In this document: positions 16,737 through 24,607 of the stretch, in pieces
Layout of the letters: every line of letters starts with the position of its first letter
How positions within the stretch are numbered: position 1 is the first letter of the stretch
Assembly (NCBI RefSeq): GCF_024320865.1
Contig: NZ_JANDBD010000008.1
Location: 186,001 to 250,000, forward strand
DNA from: Mycolicibacterium arenosum
GTDB taxonomy: Bacteria > Actinomycetota > Actinomycetes > Mycobacteriales > Mycobacteriaceae
DNA length: 64,000 nt
Direction: 5' to 3'
Program-made: the position numbers and the translations under genes
Notes under the pieces: generated by a model
What the model was told of the DNA's origin: nothing
Database searches by the model: none
Seen by the model: only the letters and a program-made list of their open reading frames with translations

Positions 16737-17969
16737 GTGGATGTGACGTGGTCGGAGAAGGACATCGCGTTCCGTGATGAGGTGCGGGCGTTCATCCGGG
16801 ACCGGTTGACTCCGGAACTTCAGCAGGCGGGACGGCTGCAGACCAGCGTCTACAGCGATCACGAAGCGAGCATGGCGTGGCAGGCGATCCTGCACGAGCG
16901 CGGCTGGGCGGCTCCCGCGTGGCCAGTCGAGCACGGTGGGTGCGACTGGAGCCTGACGCAGCACTACATCTTCAGTCGCGAATCGACACTCGCCGGCGCG
17001 CCCTCCCTGTCTCCGATGGGTATTCGCATGGTCGCCCACGCGATCGTCGCGTTCGGCACCGACGAGCAGAAGGGCTACTTCCTGCCGCGCATCCTGACCG
17101 GCGAGGTGTTCTTCTGCCAGGGGTACTCGGAGCCGGAGGCCGGATCCGACCTGGCCGCGCTCTCGATGGCCGCAGTGGACGACGGCGACGACCTCGTCTG
17201 CACGGGCAGCAAGATCTGGACCACGCACGCGCAGGAGGCGAACTGGATGTTCGCCCTCGTCCGAACGTCGCGGACGGGCAAGAAGCAGCAGGGAATCACG
17301 TTCGTGCTGATCGACATGACCTCCCCCGGCATTCAGATCCGTCCGCTCGTCATGACCTCCGGCGAGGAGATCCAGAACCAGGTGTTCTTCGACGACGTAC
17401 GCGTCCCGAAGCGCAACGTCATCGGCAGCGTCGACGACGGGTGGACCGTCGCCAAGTACCTGCTGGAGTTCGAACGCGGCGGCGGTGCGAACGCCCCGGC
17501 CCTGCAGGTGCTGGCCGACGAGGTCGCAGCGGCGGCGGCGTCCCAGCCCGGCCCGGACGGCGGCCGGCTGATCGACGATCCCGCATTCAGCAGGCGACTC
17601 GCCGAGGCGCGCATCCGCACCGAAGTACTCGAAGTCCTGGAATACCGAGTGCTCGCCGCGCTCGCCGGAGGCGGACACCCCGGTTCCGCATCGTCGATGC
17701 TCAAGATCCTGTCGACCGAGCTGAGCCAGACTCTCACCGAACTGTCGATGGAAGCCGCCGGGCCGAGGGGCCGCGCCTATCAACCGCACGCCACCTTCCC
17801 CGGCGGTCCCGTCGCCGGATACGAACCGCCCGCCGACGGCTACGTCAGCGGTGAGCCGTGGCAGGCGGTCGCGTCACTGCGCTACTTCAACGACCGCGCC
17901 GGCTCGATCTACGCCGGCAGCAACGAGATTCAACGAAACATCCTCGCCAAAGCGGAACTGGGACTGTAG
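16737..17969 (+). CDS. acyl-CoA dehydrogenase, catalytic-type subunit of a heteromeric pair
   Basis: A 410-residue FadE-type protein. The usual C-terminal glutamate is replaced by alanine (IYAGSNEIQRN), but a glutamate is present in LLEFERGG near residue 245, the position used in isovaleryl-CoA dehydrogenase and in ChsE4 (FadE26) of the mycobacterial cholesterol pathway. SEPEAGSDLAAL and the FAD/adenine contacts are intact. The next gene, with start one base after this stop, encodes a second dehydrogenase-like protein. Such pairs are known to form alpha2beta2 enzymes acting on bulky or steroid-like acyl-CoAs, so this pair may do the same. Confidence 0.88.
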   Translation: MDVTWSEKDIAFRDEVRAFIRDRLTPELQQAGRLQTSVYSDHEASMAWQAILHERGWAAPAWPVEHGGCDWSLTQHYIFSRESTLAGAPSLSPMGIRMVAHAIVAFGTDEQKGYFLPRILTGEVFFCQGYSEPEAGSDLAALSMAAVDDGDDLVCTGSKIWTTHAQEANWMFALVRTSRTGKKQQGITFVLIDMTSPGIQIRPLVMTSGEEIQNQVFFDDVRVPKRNVIGSVDDGWTVAKYLLEFERGGGANAPALQVLADEVAAAAASQPGPDGGRLIDDPAFSRRLAEARIRTEVLEVLEYRVLAALAGGGHPGSASSMLKILSTELSQTLTELSMEAAGPRGRAYQPHATFPGGPVAGYEPPADGYVSGEPWQAVASLRYFNDRAGSIYAGSNEIQRNILAKAELGL

Positions 17970-19094
17970 ATGGACTTCACCCTCTCGCACGAACAGGAAC
18001 TGCTGCGCGACGGCCTCAACAAGTTCCTGGCGACGCGCTACGAGCTCGAGAAGAGCCGGACGGCGGTCAAGACGGGCGCCGGCTGGCAACCCGAGATCTG
18101 GAGGGCCTTCGCCGACGAGCTGGGGATCCTCGGCGCGGCCCTTCCCGAGGAGGTCGGCGGCATCGGTGGCGGACCCGTCGAGGTGATGGTGATCGCCGAG
18201 GCCCTCGGTCACGCGCTCGTCGTCGAACCGTACGTCGACGCCGCGGTGGTCGCGGCCGGGCTGCTGCTCCGCGCGGAGTCCACGGCCGGACGCGAGGTGC
18301 TCGAGGGCATCTGCGAGGGAACCGCGATCGTGGCGTTGGCCGCCGCGGAGGCGGAATGCGGTGACAACTGGCGCGATATCGGCACGACCGCGACGCGGGA
18401 CGGATCCGACTGGGTGCTCACGGGCGCCAAGACGATGGCCGTCGCAGCCCCACTGGCGACCCACCTGATCGTCACGGCCAAGACCCCCGGCGGTCAGTCG
18501 CTGTTCCTCGTCGACCTCGGTGAGGAGCCATCGGGGCTGACCCTGCACGCCTACCGAACCGTGGACGACCGGCGAGCCGCCGACGTCGTCCTCGACGGCG
18601 TGCGACTGAACGCGGACGCGCTGCTCGGTGACGAGGGTCGGGCGTGGCCGTCGATCGAGACGGCGCGCGACGAGGGTGCCGCGGCGGTGTGCGCCGAGGC
18701 CGTGGGGTGCATGCGCAAGGTGCTCGCCGACACCGTCGAGTACGCCAAGCAACGCCGGCAGTTCGGCCAGCCCATCGGCGGGTTCCAGGCACTCCAGCAC
18801 CGCATGGTCGACATGCACATGGAACTCGAACAGTCGATTGCCGCAGTGTATCTCGCGATCCTGAACCTGGAGGCCGAGCCCGCCGTGCGCGCGAAGGCGG
18901 TGTCGGCGGCCAAGGCGACGATCGGGCGCGCGGCGCGATTCATCGGACAGAACGCGGTGCAGTTACACGGCGGCATGGGCATGACCGAGGAACTCGCGAT
19001 CGGTCACTACTTCAAACGGCTGACCGCCGTCCAGTACGAGTTCGGAACCACCGACCACCACGTCGCACGGTATGCGAGGTTGACCACGACGTGA
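17970..19094 (+). CDS. acyl-CoA dehydrogenase, partner subunit
   Basis: A 374-residue acyl-CoA dehydrogenase fold with divergent active-site regions: the FAD loop is ALAAAEAECGDNW rather than the usual TEPxxGSD, and the C-terminal motif is QYEFGTTDHH. QRRQFGQPIGGFQALQH and VQLHGGMGMTEE are kept, so the fold and FAD contact at the dimer interface are preserved. It follows the preceding dehydrogenase gene without a gap, the arrangement of FadE26/FadE27 and FadE28/FadE29 pairs, where one subunit is catalytically silent. It is best read as the non-catalytic partner (inference). Confidence 0.87.
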   Translation: MDFTLSHEQELLRDGLNKFLATRYELEKSRTAVKTGAGWQPEIWRAFADELGILGAALPEEVGGIGGGPVEVMVIAEALGHALVVEPYVDAAVVAAGLLLRAESTAGREVLEGICEGTAIVALAAAEAECGDNWRDIGTTATRDGSDWVLTGAKTMAVAAPLATHLIVTAKTPGGQSLFLVDLGEEPSGLTLHAYRTVDDRRAADVVLDGVRLNADALLGDEGRAWPSIETARDEGAAAVCAEAVGCMRKVLADTVEYAKQRRQFGQPIGGFQALQHRMVDMHMELEQSIAAVYLAILNLEAEPAVRAKAVSAAKATIGRAARFIGQNAVQLHGGMGMTEELAIGHYFKRLTAVQYEFGTTDHHVARYARLTTT

Positions 19095-19969
19095 GCCTGC
19101 GCGGGTGGACGCTGTTCGCCGCGATGAGCGTCATCTGGGGTGTGCCCTACCTGATGATCAAGGTGGCGGTCGAGGGCGTATCGGTGCCCGTGCTGGTTCT
19201 GGCCCGCACCGCGATCGGTGCCGCAGTCCTGTTGCCGCTCAGCCTCTCCCGACCGGCGTGGGCGCTGGTACTCCGGCACTGGAAGCCCGCGCTGGCGTTC
19301 GCGTTCTTCGAGGTGATCGCGGCCTGGCTGTTGCTGTCGGATGCCGAACGCCACTTGACCAGCTCGCTGACCGGACTCCTGATCGCGGCGTCGCCGATCA
19401 TCGCCGCCGCGCTCGACCGCGTCACCGGTGGTGAACGACGCCTGGGCGCGAAGCGAATCGCCGGACTGGCCATCGGTTTCGGGGGCGTGGCCGCGCTTGC
19501 GGGCCCGGAGCTGGGTGGCGGCTCCACCTGGCCGGTGCTCGAGGTGCTGCTGGTGGCCACCTGCTACGCCATCGCCCCGCTCATCGCCGCGCGGTATCTC
19601 GGTGACGTCCCGGCGATGCAGTTGACCACGGCGTGCCTCGCGGTGGCGGCGCTGATCTACGCGGTCCCCGCCGCGGCGACCTGGCCATCCGAAATTCCCT
19701 CTGCACAAGTGCTTTTCGCGATCGGTGGTCTCGCCGTCCTGTGCACCGCCCTGGCGTTCATCGTGTTCTTCGCGTTGATCCGGGAGGTCGGCGCCACGCG
19801 AGCGCTGGTCTTCACCTACGTCAACCCCGCCGTCGCGCTGGCCGCCGGGGTGCTGATCCTCGACGAGCACGTGACGGCCGCCCACCTCGCCGGACTCGGC
19901 TTGATCCTCGCCGGATCGGTGCTCGCGACACGGCGGTCCGGAGAGCGCAGTGGACAGGTGTCCGACTAG
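19091..19969 (+). CDS. EamA/DMT family membrane transporter
   Basis: A 292-residue membrane protein made of two EamA repeats, with about ten hydrophobic helices. The first begins MSLRGWTLFAAMSVIWGVPYLMIK, and the second repeat runs from about residue 150 (LEVLLVATCYAIAPLIAARYLG). The GTG start overlaps the dehydrogenase stop (GTGA), which sets the reading and implies translational coupling. DMT proteins usually export metabolites or drugs; here the link with acyl-CoA dehydrogenases is positional only. Confidence 0.88.
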   Translation: MSLRGWTLFAAMSVIWGVPYLMIKVAVEGVSVPVLVLARTAIGAAVLLPLSLSRPAWALVLRHWKPALAFAFFEVIAAWLLLSDAERHLTSSLTGLLIAASPIIAAALDRVTGGERRLGAKRIAGLAIGFGGVAALAGPELGGGSTWPVLEVLLVATCYAIAPLIAARYLGDVPAMQLTTACLAVAALIYAVPAAATWPSEIPSAQVLFAIGGLAVLCTALAFIVFFALIREVGATRALVFTYVNPAVALAAGVLILDEHVTAAHLAGLGLILAGSVLATRRSGERSGQVSD

Positions 19970-19981
19970 GCGACCTCCGAC

Positions 19982-20010
19982 ATCCCGTCAGCGGCGACAC
20001 AGGACGGGAT
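19982..20010 (+). terminator. hairpin after the dehydrogenase/EamA operon
   Basis: ATCCCGTC (19982-19989) and GACGGGAT (20003-20010) form a perfect 8-bp stem with a 13-nt loop, 13 bp after the EamA stop codon. There is no U-tract, as is common for mycobacterial terminators. Its place at the end of one operon and before the TetR operator supports a transcription stop. Confidence 0.5.
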
Positions 20011-20037
20011 TGCACAGCCAGGAGGACTTGGCTAACC

Positions 20038-20051
20038 TGGACACATGTCCA
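20038..20051. promoter_or_regulatory. palindrome TGGACA-CA-TGTCCA over the TetR start codon
   Basis: A perfect 6+6 inverted repeat with a 2-bp centre covers the ATG of the TetR gene. A dimeric repressor bound here would block its own transcript, particularly a leaderless one. The adjoining TetR is the expected ligand (inference). Confidence 0.6.
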
Positions 20052-20632
20052 GCTCAGCGGTGGCTCGCGTCACCCGTCTGCGCGATCCTCACGCCCAGCG
20101 CACGCTCACGTGCCGACGGGTGTTCGGTGCGGCCGCGGCAATGCTCGACGAGTCCGCGGGACCCGACGTGTCCGTGCCCGCGCTCGCGCAGCGCGCCCGC
20201 ATCGCGCCATCCGCGTTGCGAACGCACTTCCCGTCCCTCGACGCGATGTTCGCCGAGCTGTATCTCGCCAGGGTCACCGAGCTCCCCCTCGACGTCGATC
20301 CGACGGCGAGCCCGCGGGCCAGGGTCAGTGAGCAGCTGCGCGCCGTCACCCTCGTCGTCGCCGATGAACCGCGGCTCGCCGTCGCCTGTACCGGCGCGCT
20401 GCTGCGCAACGACGACGCGGCGGTCGCCGAAGCCCGCACGCGCATCGCCGCGGAGGTGCGGCGCCGCATCGCCGCCGCGATGGGCATGGGCGCATGGCCC
20501 GAGGTGCTCGAGACCCTCGAGACGCTGTTCTGGGGAGCACTGCTGCAGGTTGAATCCGGTGCGGTCAGCTACCGCGTGATGGCCACCCGCCTCGACACCA
20601 TGCTGGCCCTCGTCCTTCCCGAGGAGAATTGA
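20045..20632 (+). CDS. TetR family regulator
   Basis: A 195-residue TetR-like protein. The helix-turn-helix is somewhat degenerate (VPALAQRARIAPSALRTHFPSLDAMFAEL, about residues 43-72), but the THF motif and the helical ligand domain are preserved. The ATG lies inside a perfect palindrome, pointing to autoregulation. The stop overlaps the ATG of the thiolase-like gene (TGATG), so it heads a three-gene operon with the thiolase-like and OB-fold proteins. Confidence 0.8.
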   Translation: MSSSAVARVTRLRDPHAQRTLTCRRVFGAAAAMLDESAGPDVSVPALAQRARIAPSALRTHFPSLDAMFAELYLARVTELPLDVDPTASPRARVSEQLRAVTLVVADEPRLAVACTGALLRNDDAAVAEARTRIAAEVRRRIAAAMGMGAWPEVLETLETLFWGALLQVESGAVSYRVMATRLDTMLALVLPEEN

Positions 20633-21837
20633 TGGGACTGCGTGGCGAGGCGGCGATCGTCGGTTACACCGAATTGCCCGCGACGAAGAAGCCGACGGGA
20701 CCGCTCGAATTCACCATCGAGCAGTGGGCCCGGCTGGCGGCCGCCGCACTCGACGACGCGGGACTCAGCGCGTCGGACGTCGACGGCATCTGTACCGGGC
20801 ACCTGCAGGAGTCGCAGATCTTCGTCCCCTCGACGATCATCGAATACCTCGGTATCCGAGCGAATTTCGCCGAGATCGTCGACCTCGGCGGAGCAAGTGC
20901 CGCCGCCATGGTGTGGCGCGCAGCGGCTGCCGTCGAACTCGGGCTGTGCCGGGCCGTGCTCTGCGTCATCCCCGCGACGCCGCTGACCCCGATGTCGGCG
21001 GCCAAGCCGCTCGACTTCGGCGACATGCTCTACTTCGGCGCCTCGAGCAACCGCTACGGTTCGCCGCAGGCCGAGTTCGAGATCCCCTACGGCAATCTCG
21101 GCCAGAACGGTCCCTACGGTCAGGTCGCCACGCTGTACGCGGCGACCTACGGCTACGACGAACGCGCGATGGCCAAGATCAGCGTCGACCAGCGGGTGAA
21201 CGCCAACCACACTCCGGGCGCCATCTTCAAGGACACTCCGCTCACGGTCGACGACGTGCTCGCCAGCCCGGTCATCGCCGCGCCGCTGCACATGCTCGAG
21301 ATCGTCATGCCCGTGCTCGGCGGCTCCGCTGTGCTGGTCACCGACGCGGAACTGGCCCGCCGCGGCCGCCACCGGCCGGTGTGGGTCAAGGGCTTCGGCG
21401 AACGGGTGCCGTACAAGACCCCCACCTACGCCGAACGACTGCTCGACACGCCGATGATCAAGGCCGCCGAATCCGCCTTCGGCATGGCGGGTTTGAGCCC
21501 GTCGGACATGGATGTGGTGTCGATCTACGACTGCTACACCATCACGGTGCTGATGAGCCTGGAGGACGCCGGCTTCTGCCAGAAGGGCAAGGGTCTTCAG
21601 TTCATCGCCGAGCACGACATGACGTTCCGTGGCGACTTCCCGATGAACACGGCGGGCGGACAACTGGGATACGGCCAACCCGGCATCGCAGGCGGTATGC
21701 ATCACGTATGTGACGCCACCCGGCAGATCATGGGCCGGGCGGGTGCCACCCAGGTCGCCGACTGCCACCGCGCGTTCGTGTCGGGCAACGGCGGCATCCT
21801 GTCCGAGCAGACCACGCTGGTTCTGGAGGGCGACTGA
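20632..21837 (+). CDS. thiolase-like lipid-transfer protein (SCP2-thiolase/Ltp type)
   Basis: A 401-residue thiolase-fold protein of the SCP-x/Ltp group. It begins GLRGEAAIVGYTELP, has DVDGICTGH where biosynthetic thiolases differ, and lacks the CxS nucleophile motif of degradative thiolases (the region reads VDLGGASAAAMV). The C-terminal half contains IYDCYTITVLMSLED, MNTAGGQLGYGQPG and HVCDATRQ. In steroid degradation Ltp2 works with a DUF35 OB-fold protein as a retro-aldolase; the next gene encodes a DUF35-like protein, so the pair may form such a complex. The ATG shares a base with the TetR stop; a TTG one codon earlier is less likely. Confidence 0.87.
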   Translation: MGLRGEAAIVGYTELPATKKPTGPLEFTIEQWARLAAAALDDAGLSASDVDGICTGHLQESQIFVPSTIIEYLGIRANFAEIVDLGGASAAAMVWRAAAAVELGLCRAVLCVIPATPLTPMSAAKPLDFGDMLYFGASSNRYGSPQAEFEIPYGNLGQNGPYGQVATLYAATYGYDERAMAKISVDQRVNANHTPGAIFKDTPLTVDDVLASPVIAAPLHMLEIVMPVLGGSAVLVTDAELARRGRHRPVWVKGFGERVPYKTPTYAERLLDTPMIKAAESAFGMAGLSPSDMDVVSIYDCYTITVLMSLEDAGFCQKGKGLQFIAEHDMTFRGDFPMNTAGGQLGYGQPGIAGGMHHVCDATRQIMGRAGATQVADCHRAFVSGNGGILSEQTTLVLEGD

Positions 21838-21838
21838 C

Positions 21839-22261
21839 ATGACCGCCATGGCGAAACCCATGGCGAAACCCATGCCGATTCCCACCCCGACGAGCCAACC
21901 GTTCTGGGACGCCCTGGCAGAGCACAGGATTCGGATCCAGTACTCGCCGTCATCGAAGCGCTGGATCTTCTACCCTCGGGTGCTCGCGCCGGGCACGCTG
22001 GCCGACGACCTGGAATGGCGTGAGATCAGCGGCGCCGGAACGCTGTACACGTTCACCGTCTGCTATCGCGCGGTGTCACCGCATTTCACCGACGACGTCC
22101 CCCAGGTTCTCGCCGTTGTGGAGTGGGACGAGGGACCGCGGTTCTCCACCGAGATCGTGAACGCCGCAACAGAGGACCTCCGGGTCGGCATGCGCGTGCG
22201 ACCGGTGTTCACCGACTACCCCGACGCCGGTGTGACGATGCTGCGCTACGAGCCCGCCTGA
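21839..22261 (+). CDS. DUF35-type OB-fold protein lacking zinc-ribbon cysteines
   Basis: A 140-residue partner protein. The OB-fold part is clear (GTLYTFTVCYRAVSPHFTDDVPQVLAVVEWDEGPR, residues 62-97). The preceding region, normally a four-cysteine zinc ribbon, reads IQYSPSSKRWIFYPRVLAPGT with no cysteine at all, so no zinc can bind there. The N-terminus is a small DNA repeat: ATGGCGAAACCC twice, then ATGCCGATTCCC, which gives MAKPMAKPMPIP and leaves several possible starts. It follows the thiolase-like gene after one base and would act with it in a thiolase or aldolase complex. Confidence 0.85.
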   Translation: MTAMAKPMAKPMPIPTPTSQPFWDALAEHRIRIQYSPSSKRWIFYPRVLAPGTLADDLEWREISGAGTLYTFTVCYRAVSPHFTDDVPQVLAVVEWDEGPRFSTEIVNAATEDLRVGMRVRPVFTDYPDAGVTMLRYEPA

Positions 22262-22291
22262 GCGACTGCGCGGTGTTCGACATCCAGAGCC

Positions 22292-23038
22292 TCACGCGCT
22301 CTCGGTATACAGCAGGTGCTGCGCCTCGCATGCCGCCGCGAAGCGGTTCCACGCGTCGCGGTCGGGTCGAAAGGGCGAGCTCGCCACAGCACTCGCACGG
22401 ATGGTCGGCTCGGGCAGTCCTGCATCTGTCAGCAGGCCCGCCATCTTGACAATGGCACCCGCCGGGCTGTCCTCGAAGCTCTGGAAGACTCTCTTGCGCA
22501 GCCAATCTCGTACTTCATCGATGCCTGCGCGGAGATCGGTTACCGGCAAGCGCAACGCACCGCCGCAGCGCAGCAGTTGCTCCTCGTAGCGATCGTCCCA
22601 GCATTCCGTCCGCCATTCGGGCCATCGCTCGGGCATCAGGTCGAAGATCCCTCTGGCTTCTGAGGTGATCCAGACACCGACTGTCCGATCCGCCACGTCG
22701 ACGTGCACACCGCTTTCCGGAATCTCGGTCCTGCTCATGCGGGCTACGCCTTTGCCGGGCAGCGTGTCCAGCATCGACGGACCCTGCCACGCGGCGCTGT
22801 ACCCCCACTGGAGCGGCCACATTCGAAGACGACCGTCCCCATCGACAACTGACACGAGGTGGCACAGGCCGGAACGCGCATTCGCGAGCTCCAACTCCAC
22901 GCCCGGTCGGCCGAGATCCCAATGCCGTCCAGCACCTAGGTAATCCACCAGTTCGTCGGTTCCGCCGTACGCCCACCCGACCTCGTAGCCGGGCCAAATC
23001 AGCGGGAGGAGGCCGAGCATCGCTCTCCGCTCGTTCAT
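22292..23038 (-). CDS. conserved protein of unknown function, probably the C-terminal part of a broken gene
   Basis: A 248-residue reading starting at MNERRAMLGLLPLIWPGYEVGWAYGG. I recall bacterial proteins that begin NRANxVVVENG.W.LHYAHW and continue into GGEEL..xMxxRRAML..L...WPGYEVRWAY as one chain. Here the two parts lie in different frames: the upstream piece ends at a stop just before GGEELAAS in this frame. A deletion with frameshift of about 25-30 codons would explain it. No catalytic motif is recognised. It converges with the OB-fold gene and is flanked upstream by the amidohydrolase. Confidence 0.6.
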   Translation of the reverse strand: MNERRAMLGLLPLIWPGYEVGWAYGGTDELVDYLGAGRHWDLGRPGVELELANARSGLCHLVSVVDGDGRLRMWPLQWGYSAAWQGPSMLDTLPGKGVARMSRTEIPESGVHVDVADRTVGVWITSEARGIFDLMPERWPEWRTECWDDRYEEQLLRCGGALRLPVTDLRAGIDEVRDWLRKRVFQSFEDSPAGAIVKMAGLLTDAGLPEPTIRASAVASSPFRPDRDAWNRFAAACEAQHLLYTESA

Positions 23039-23054
23039 CGACGCCGCGAGCTCC

Positions 23055-23216
23055 TCACCACCGCTCGGTGGGCCACAGCTCGTGAGCTCGGATGTACCGC
23101 ACCGCGTGCTCCGGTCCGAACGCCAGAGCATCGAGCATGCGGCAGCCCGCCCAATGCGCGTAATGCAGCGTCCAGTCGCCGTTCTCGACGACCACCATGT
23201 TGGCCCTGTTGCCCAT
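23055..23216 (-). pseudogene. N-terminal fragment of the same unknown protein
   Basis: A 53-residue open frame begins MGNRANMVVVENGDWTLHYAHWAG and ends HELWPTERW followed by TGA. It has the typical start of a larger conserved protein, whose remainder is found directly downstream in another frame. At the joint lies GGTGGTGAGGAG, a short repeat that could have promoted deletion. It may still be translated as a small protein, but is best regarded as the 5' part of a disrupted gene. Confidence 0.55.
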
Positions 23217-23320
23217 GCCCGAACTCCTCGCAAATCGATGTTGCGACGAGTCTCGGGGCCCGGTCCGACGAATCAGCCCGAGTACCGCGAGTTGTCCACA
23301 GTCGGAGGTTCATTCACAGC

Positions 23321-24583
23321 TCACGCCTTGGCGAGCTGCTTCTCCGCGTACAGCTGCGCCCACTCCCTGCGCGGCCGGATCGACACGTCCACGTCGGTTG
23401 CCTTGGCGCGCAACGCCCCGACGGTCGCCTGCTCCTTCGGCGTCAGCTTGAACGGGTCCCAACCGAAGAAGCGGCAGGAGTTCTCCCAGGTGATCTTGTT
23501 GATGTCGGTGTCGTCGGCGCCTGCGGCCAGCAGTTCGGCGTGCACCTGCTCCGGCGCGTCGGGCCAGAAGCAATCCGAGTGCGGGTAGTCGCACTCCCAT
23601 GCGATGTTGTCGATGCCGATCTCGTGGCGCAGTTTCAGGGACGTCTTGTCGGTGACGTAGCAGGCCAGCGAGTGCTCGCGGAACACGTCGCTGGGTAGCT
23701 TGTCGCCGAAGTCGCGGCGCAGCCACTTCTGATTGGTGTAGTGCCGATCGCTGCGATCCAGATAGAACGGGATCCAACCGATTCCACCTTCGGAGAACGC
23801 GAACTTCAGGTCCGGGTACTTGCGCATGGCCGGGCCCCAGAGCAGGTCCTGCGCACACATCGCCGACACCTGGGTGGCCAGGATGATGAGGTTGTCGATC
23901 GGGGCGTTGGGCGCCATGCTGATCGCGCCGAAGCCGGTGCCGATGTGCAGACACATCACCACGTTCTCGTCCGAGAGCGTCTGGAACACCGGGCCCCAGT
24001 ACTCGTCGTCGTGGTAGCTCGGCAGCCCCTCGAGGTGCGGCAGCTCCGGCATGGTGACCGCGCGGCAGCCCTTCGCGGCGACGCGGCGGATCTCCTTGCA
24101 CATCGCCTCGGGATTCCAGGTCGGCAGGACTGCGATCGAGATGAAGCGGTCCGGGTAGCTGCCCGCCCACTCGTCGATGTGCCAGTCGTTGTAGGCCGAC
24201 ACCATCACGAGCGTGACCTCTTCGCGGTGCATGTTGAGGTGTCGCGCGGAGAAGCCGGTGAAGGTCGGGAAGTTCATCGACGCGAGGATGCCGTTGCGGT
24301 TCATGTCGCGCACCCGCTCGTGGACGTCGTACACGCCGGGTCGCATCTCGGCGAAACCCGCCGGGTCGCGCCCCCATTCCTCTGCGGGCCACGACACCAC
24401 GGCGTTGAGTCCACTGACACCCTGCGGCCTGCCCTGATACATCCACTGATCGACGCCCTTGTCGTCCGTCACGACGATCGGCGCCTCCGCCTTGTACTTC
24501 GCGGGTACGTGGTTGAGGAACATGTCGGGCGGCTCGACCACGTGGTCGTCGATGCTCACCAGGATCAGGTCGTCGGTCTGCAT
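23321..24583 (-). CDS. amidohydrolase family metal-dependent hydrolase
   Basis: A 420-residue TIM-barrel protein of the amidohydrolase-2 (ACMSD-like) group. Metal-site motifs are visible: DDHVVEP near residue 12 (DxH variant), CLHIGTGFG near residue 215, and WECDYPHSD near residue 328 with the conserved aspartate. Members decarboxylate or hydrolyse ring-derived acids; mycobacteria carry many paralogues near catabolic genes. It is transcribed divergently from an AraC gene with only 24 bp between the starts, so the two probably share overlapping control signals. Confidence 0.88.
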   Translation of the reverse strand: MQTDDLILVSIDDHVVEPPDMFLNHVPAKYKAEAPIVVTDDKGVDQWMYQGRPQGVSGLNAVVSWPAEEWGRDPAGFAEMRPGVYDVHERVRDMNRNGILASMNFPTFTGFSARHLNMHREEVTLVMVSAYNDWHIDEWAGSYPDRFISIAVLPTWNPEAMCKEIRRVAAKGCRAVTMPELPHLEGLPSYHDDEYWGPVFQTLSDENVVMCLHIGTGFGAISMAPNAPIDNLIILATQVSAMCAQDLLWGPAMRKYPDLKFAFSEGGIGWIPFYLDRSDRHYTNQKWLRRDFGDKLPSDVFREHSLACYVTDKTSLKLRHEIGIDNIAWECDYPHSDCFWPDAPEQVHAELLAAGADDTDINKITWENSCRFFGWDPFKLTPKEQATVGALRAKATDVDVSIRPRREWAQLYAEKQLAKA

Positions 24584-24607
24584 ATCCCAGTAGTACCGTC
24601 AGATCCC

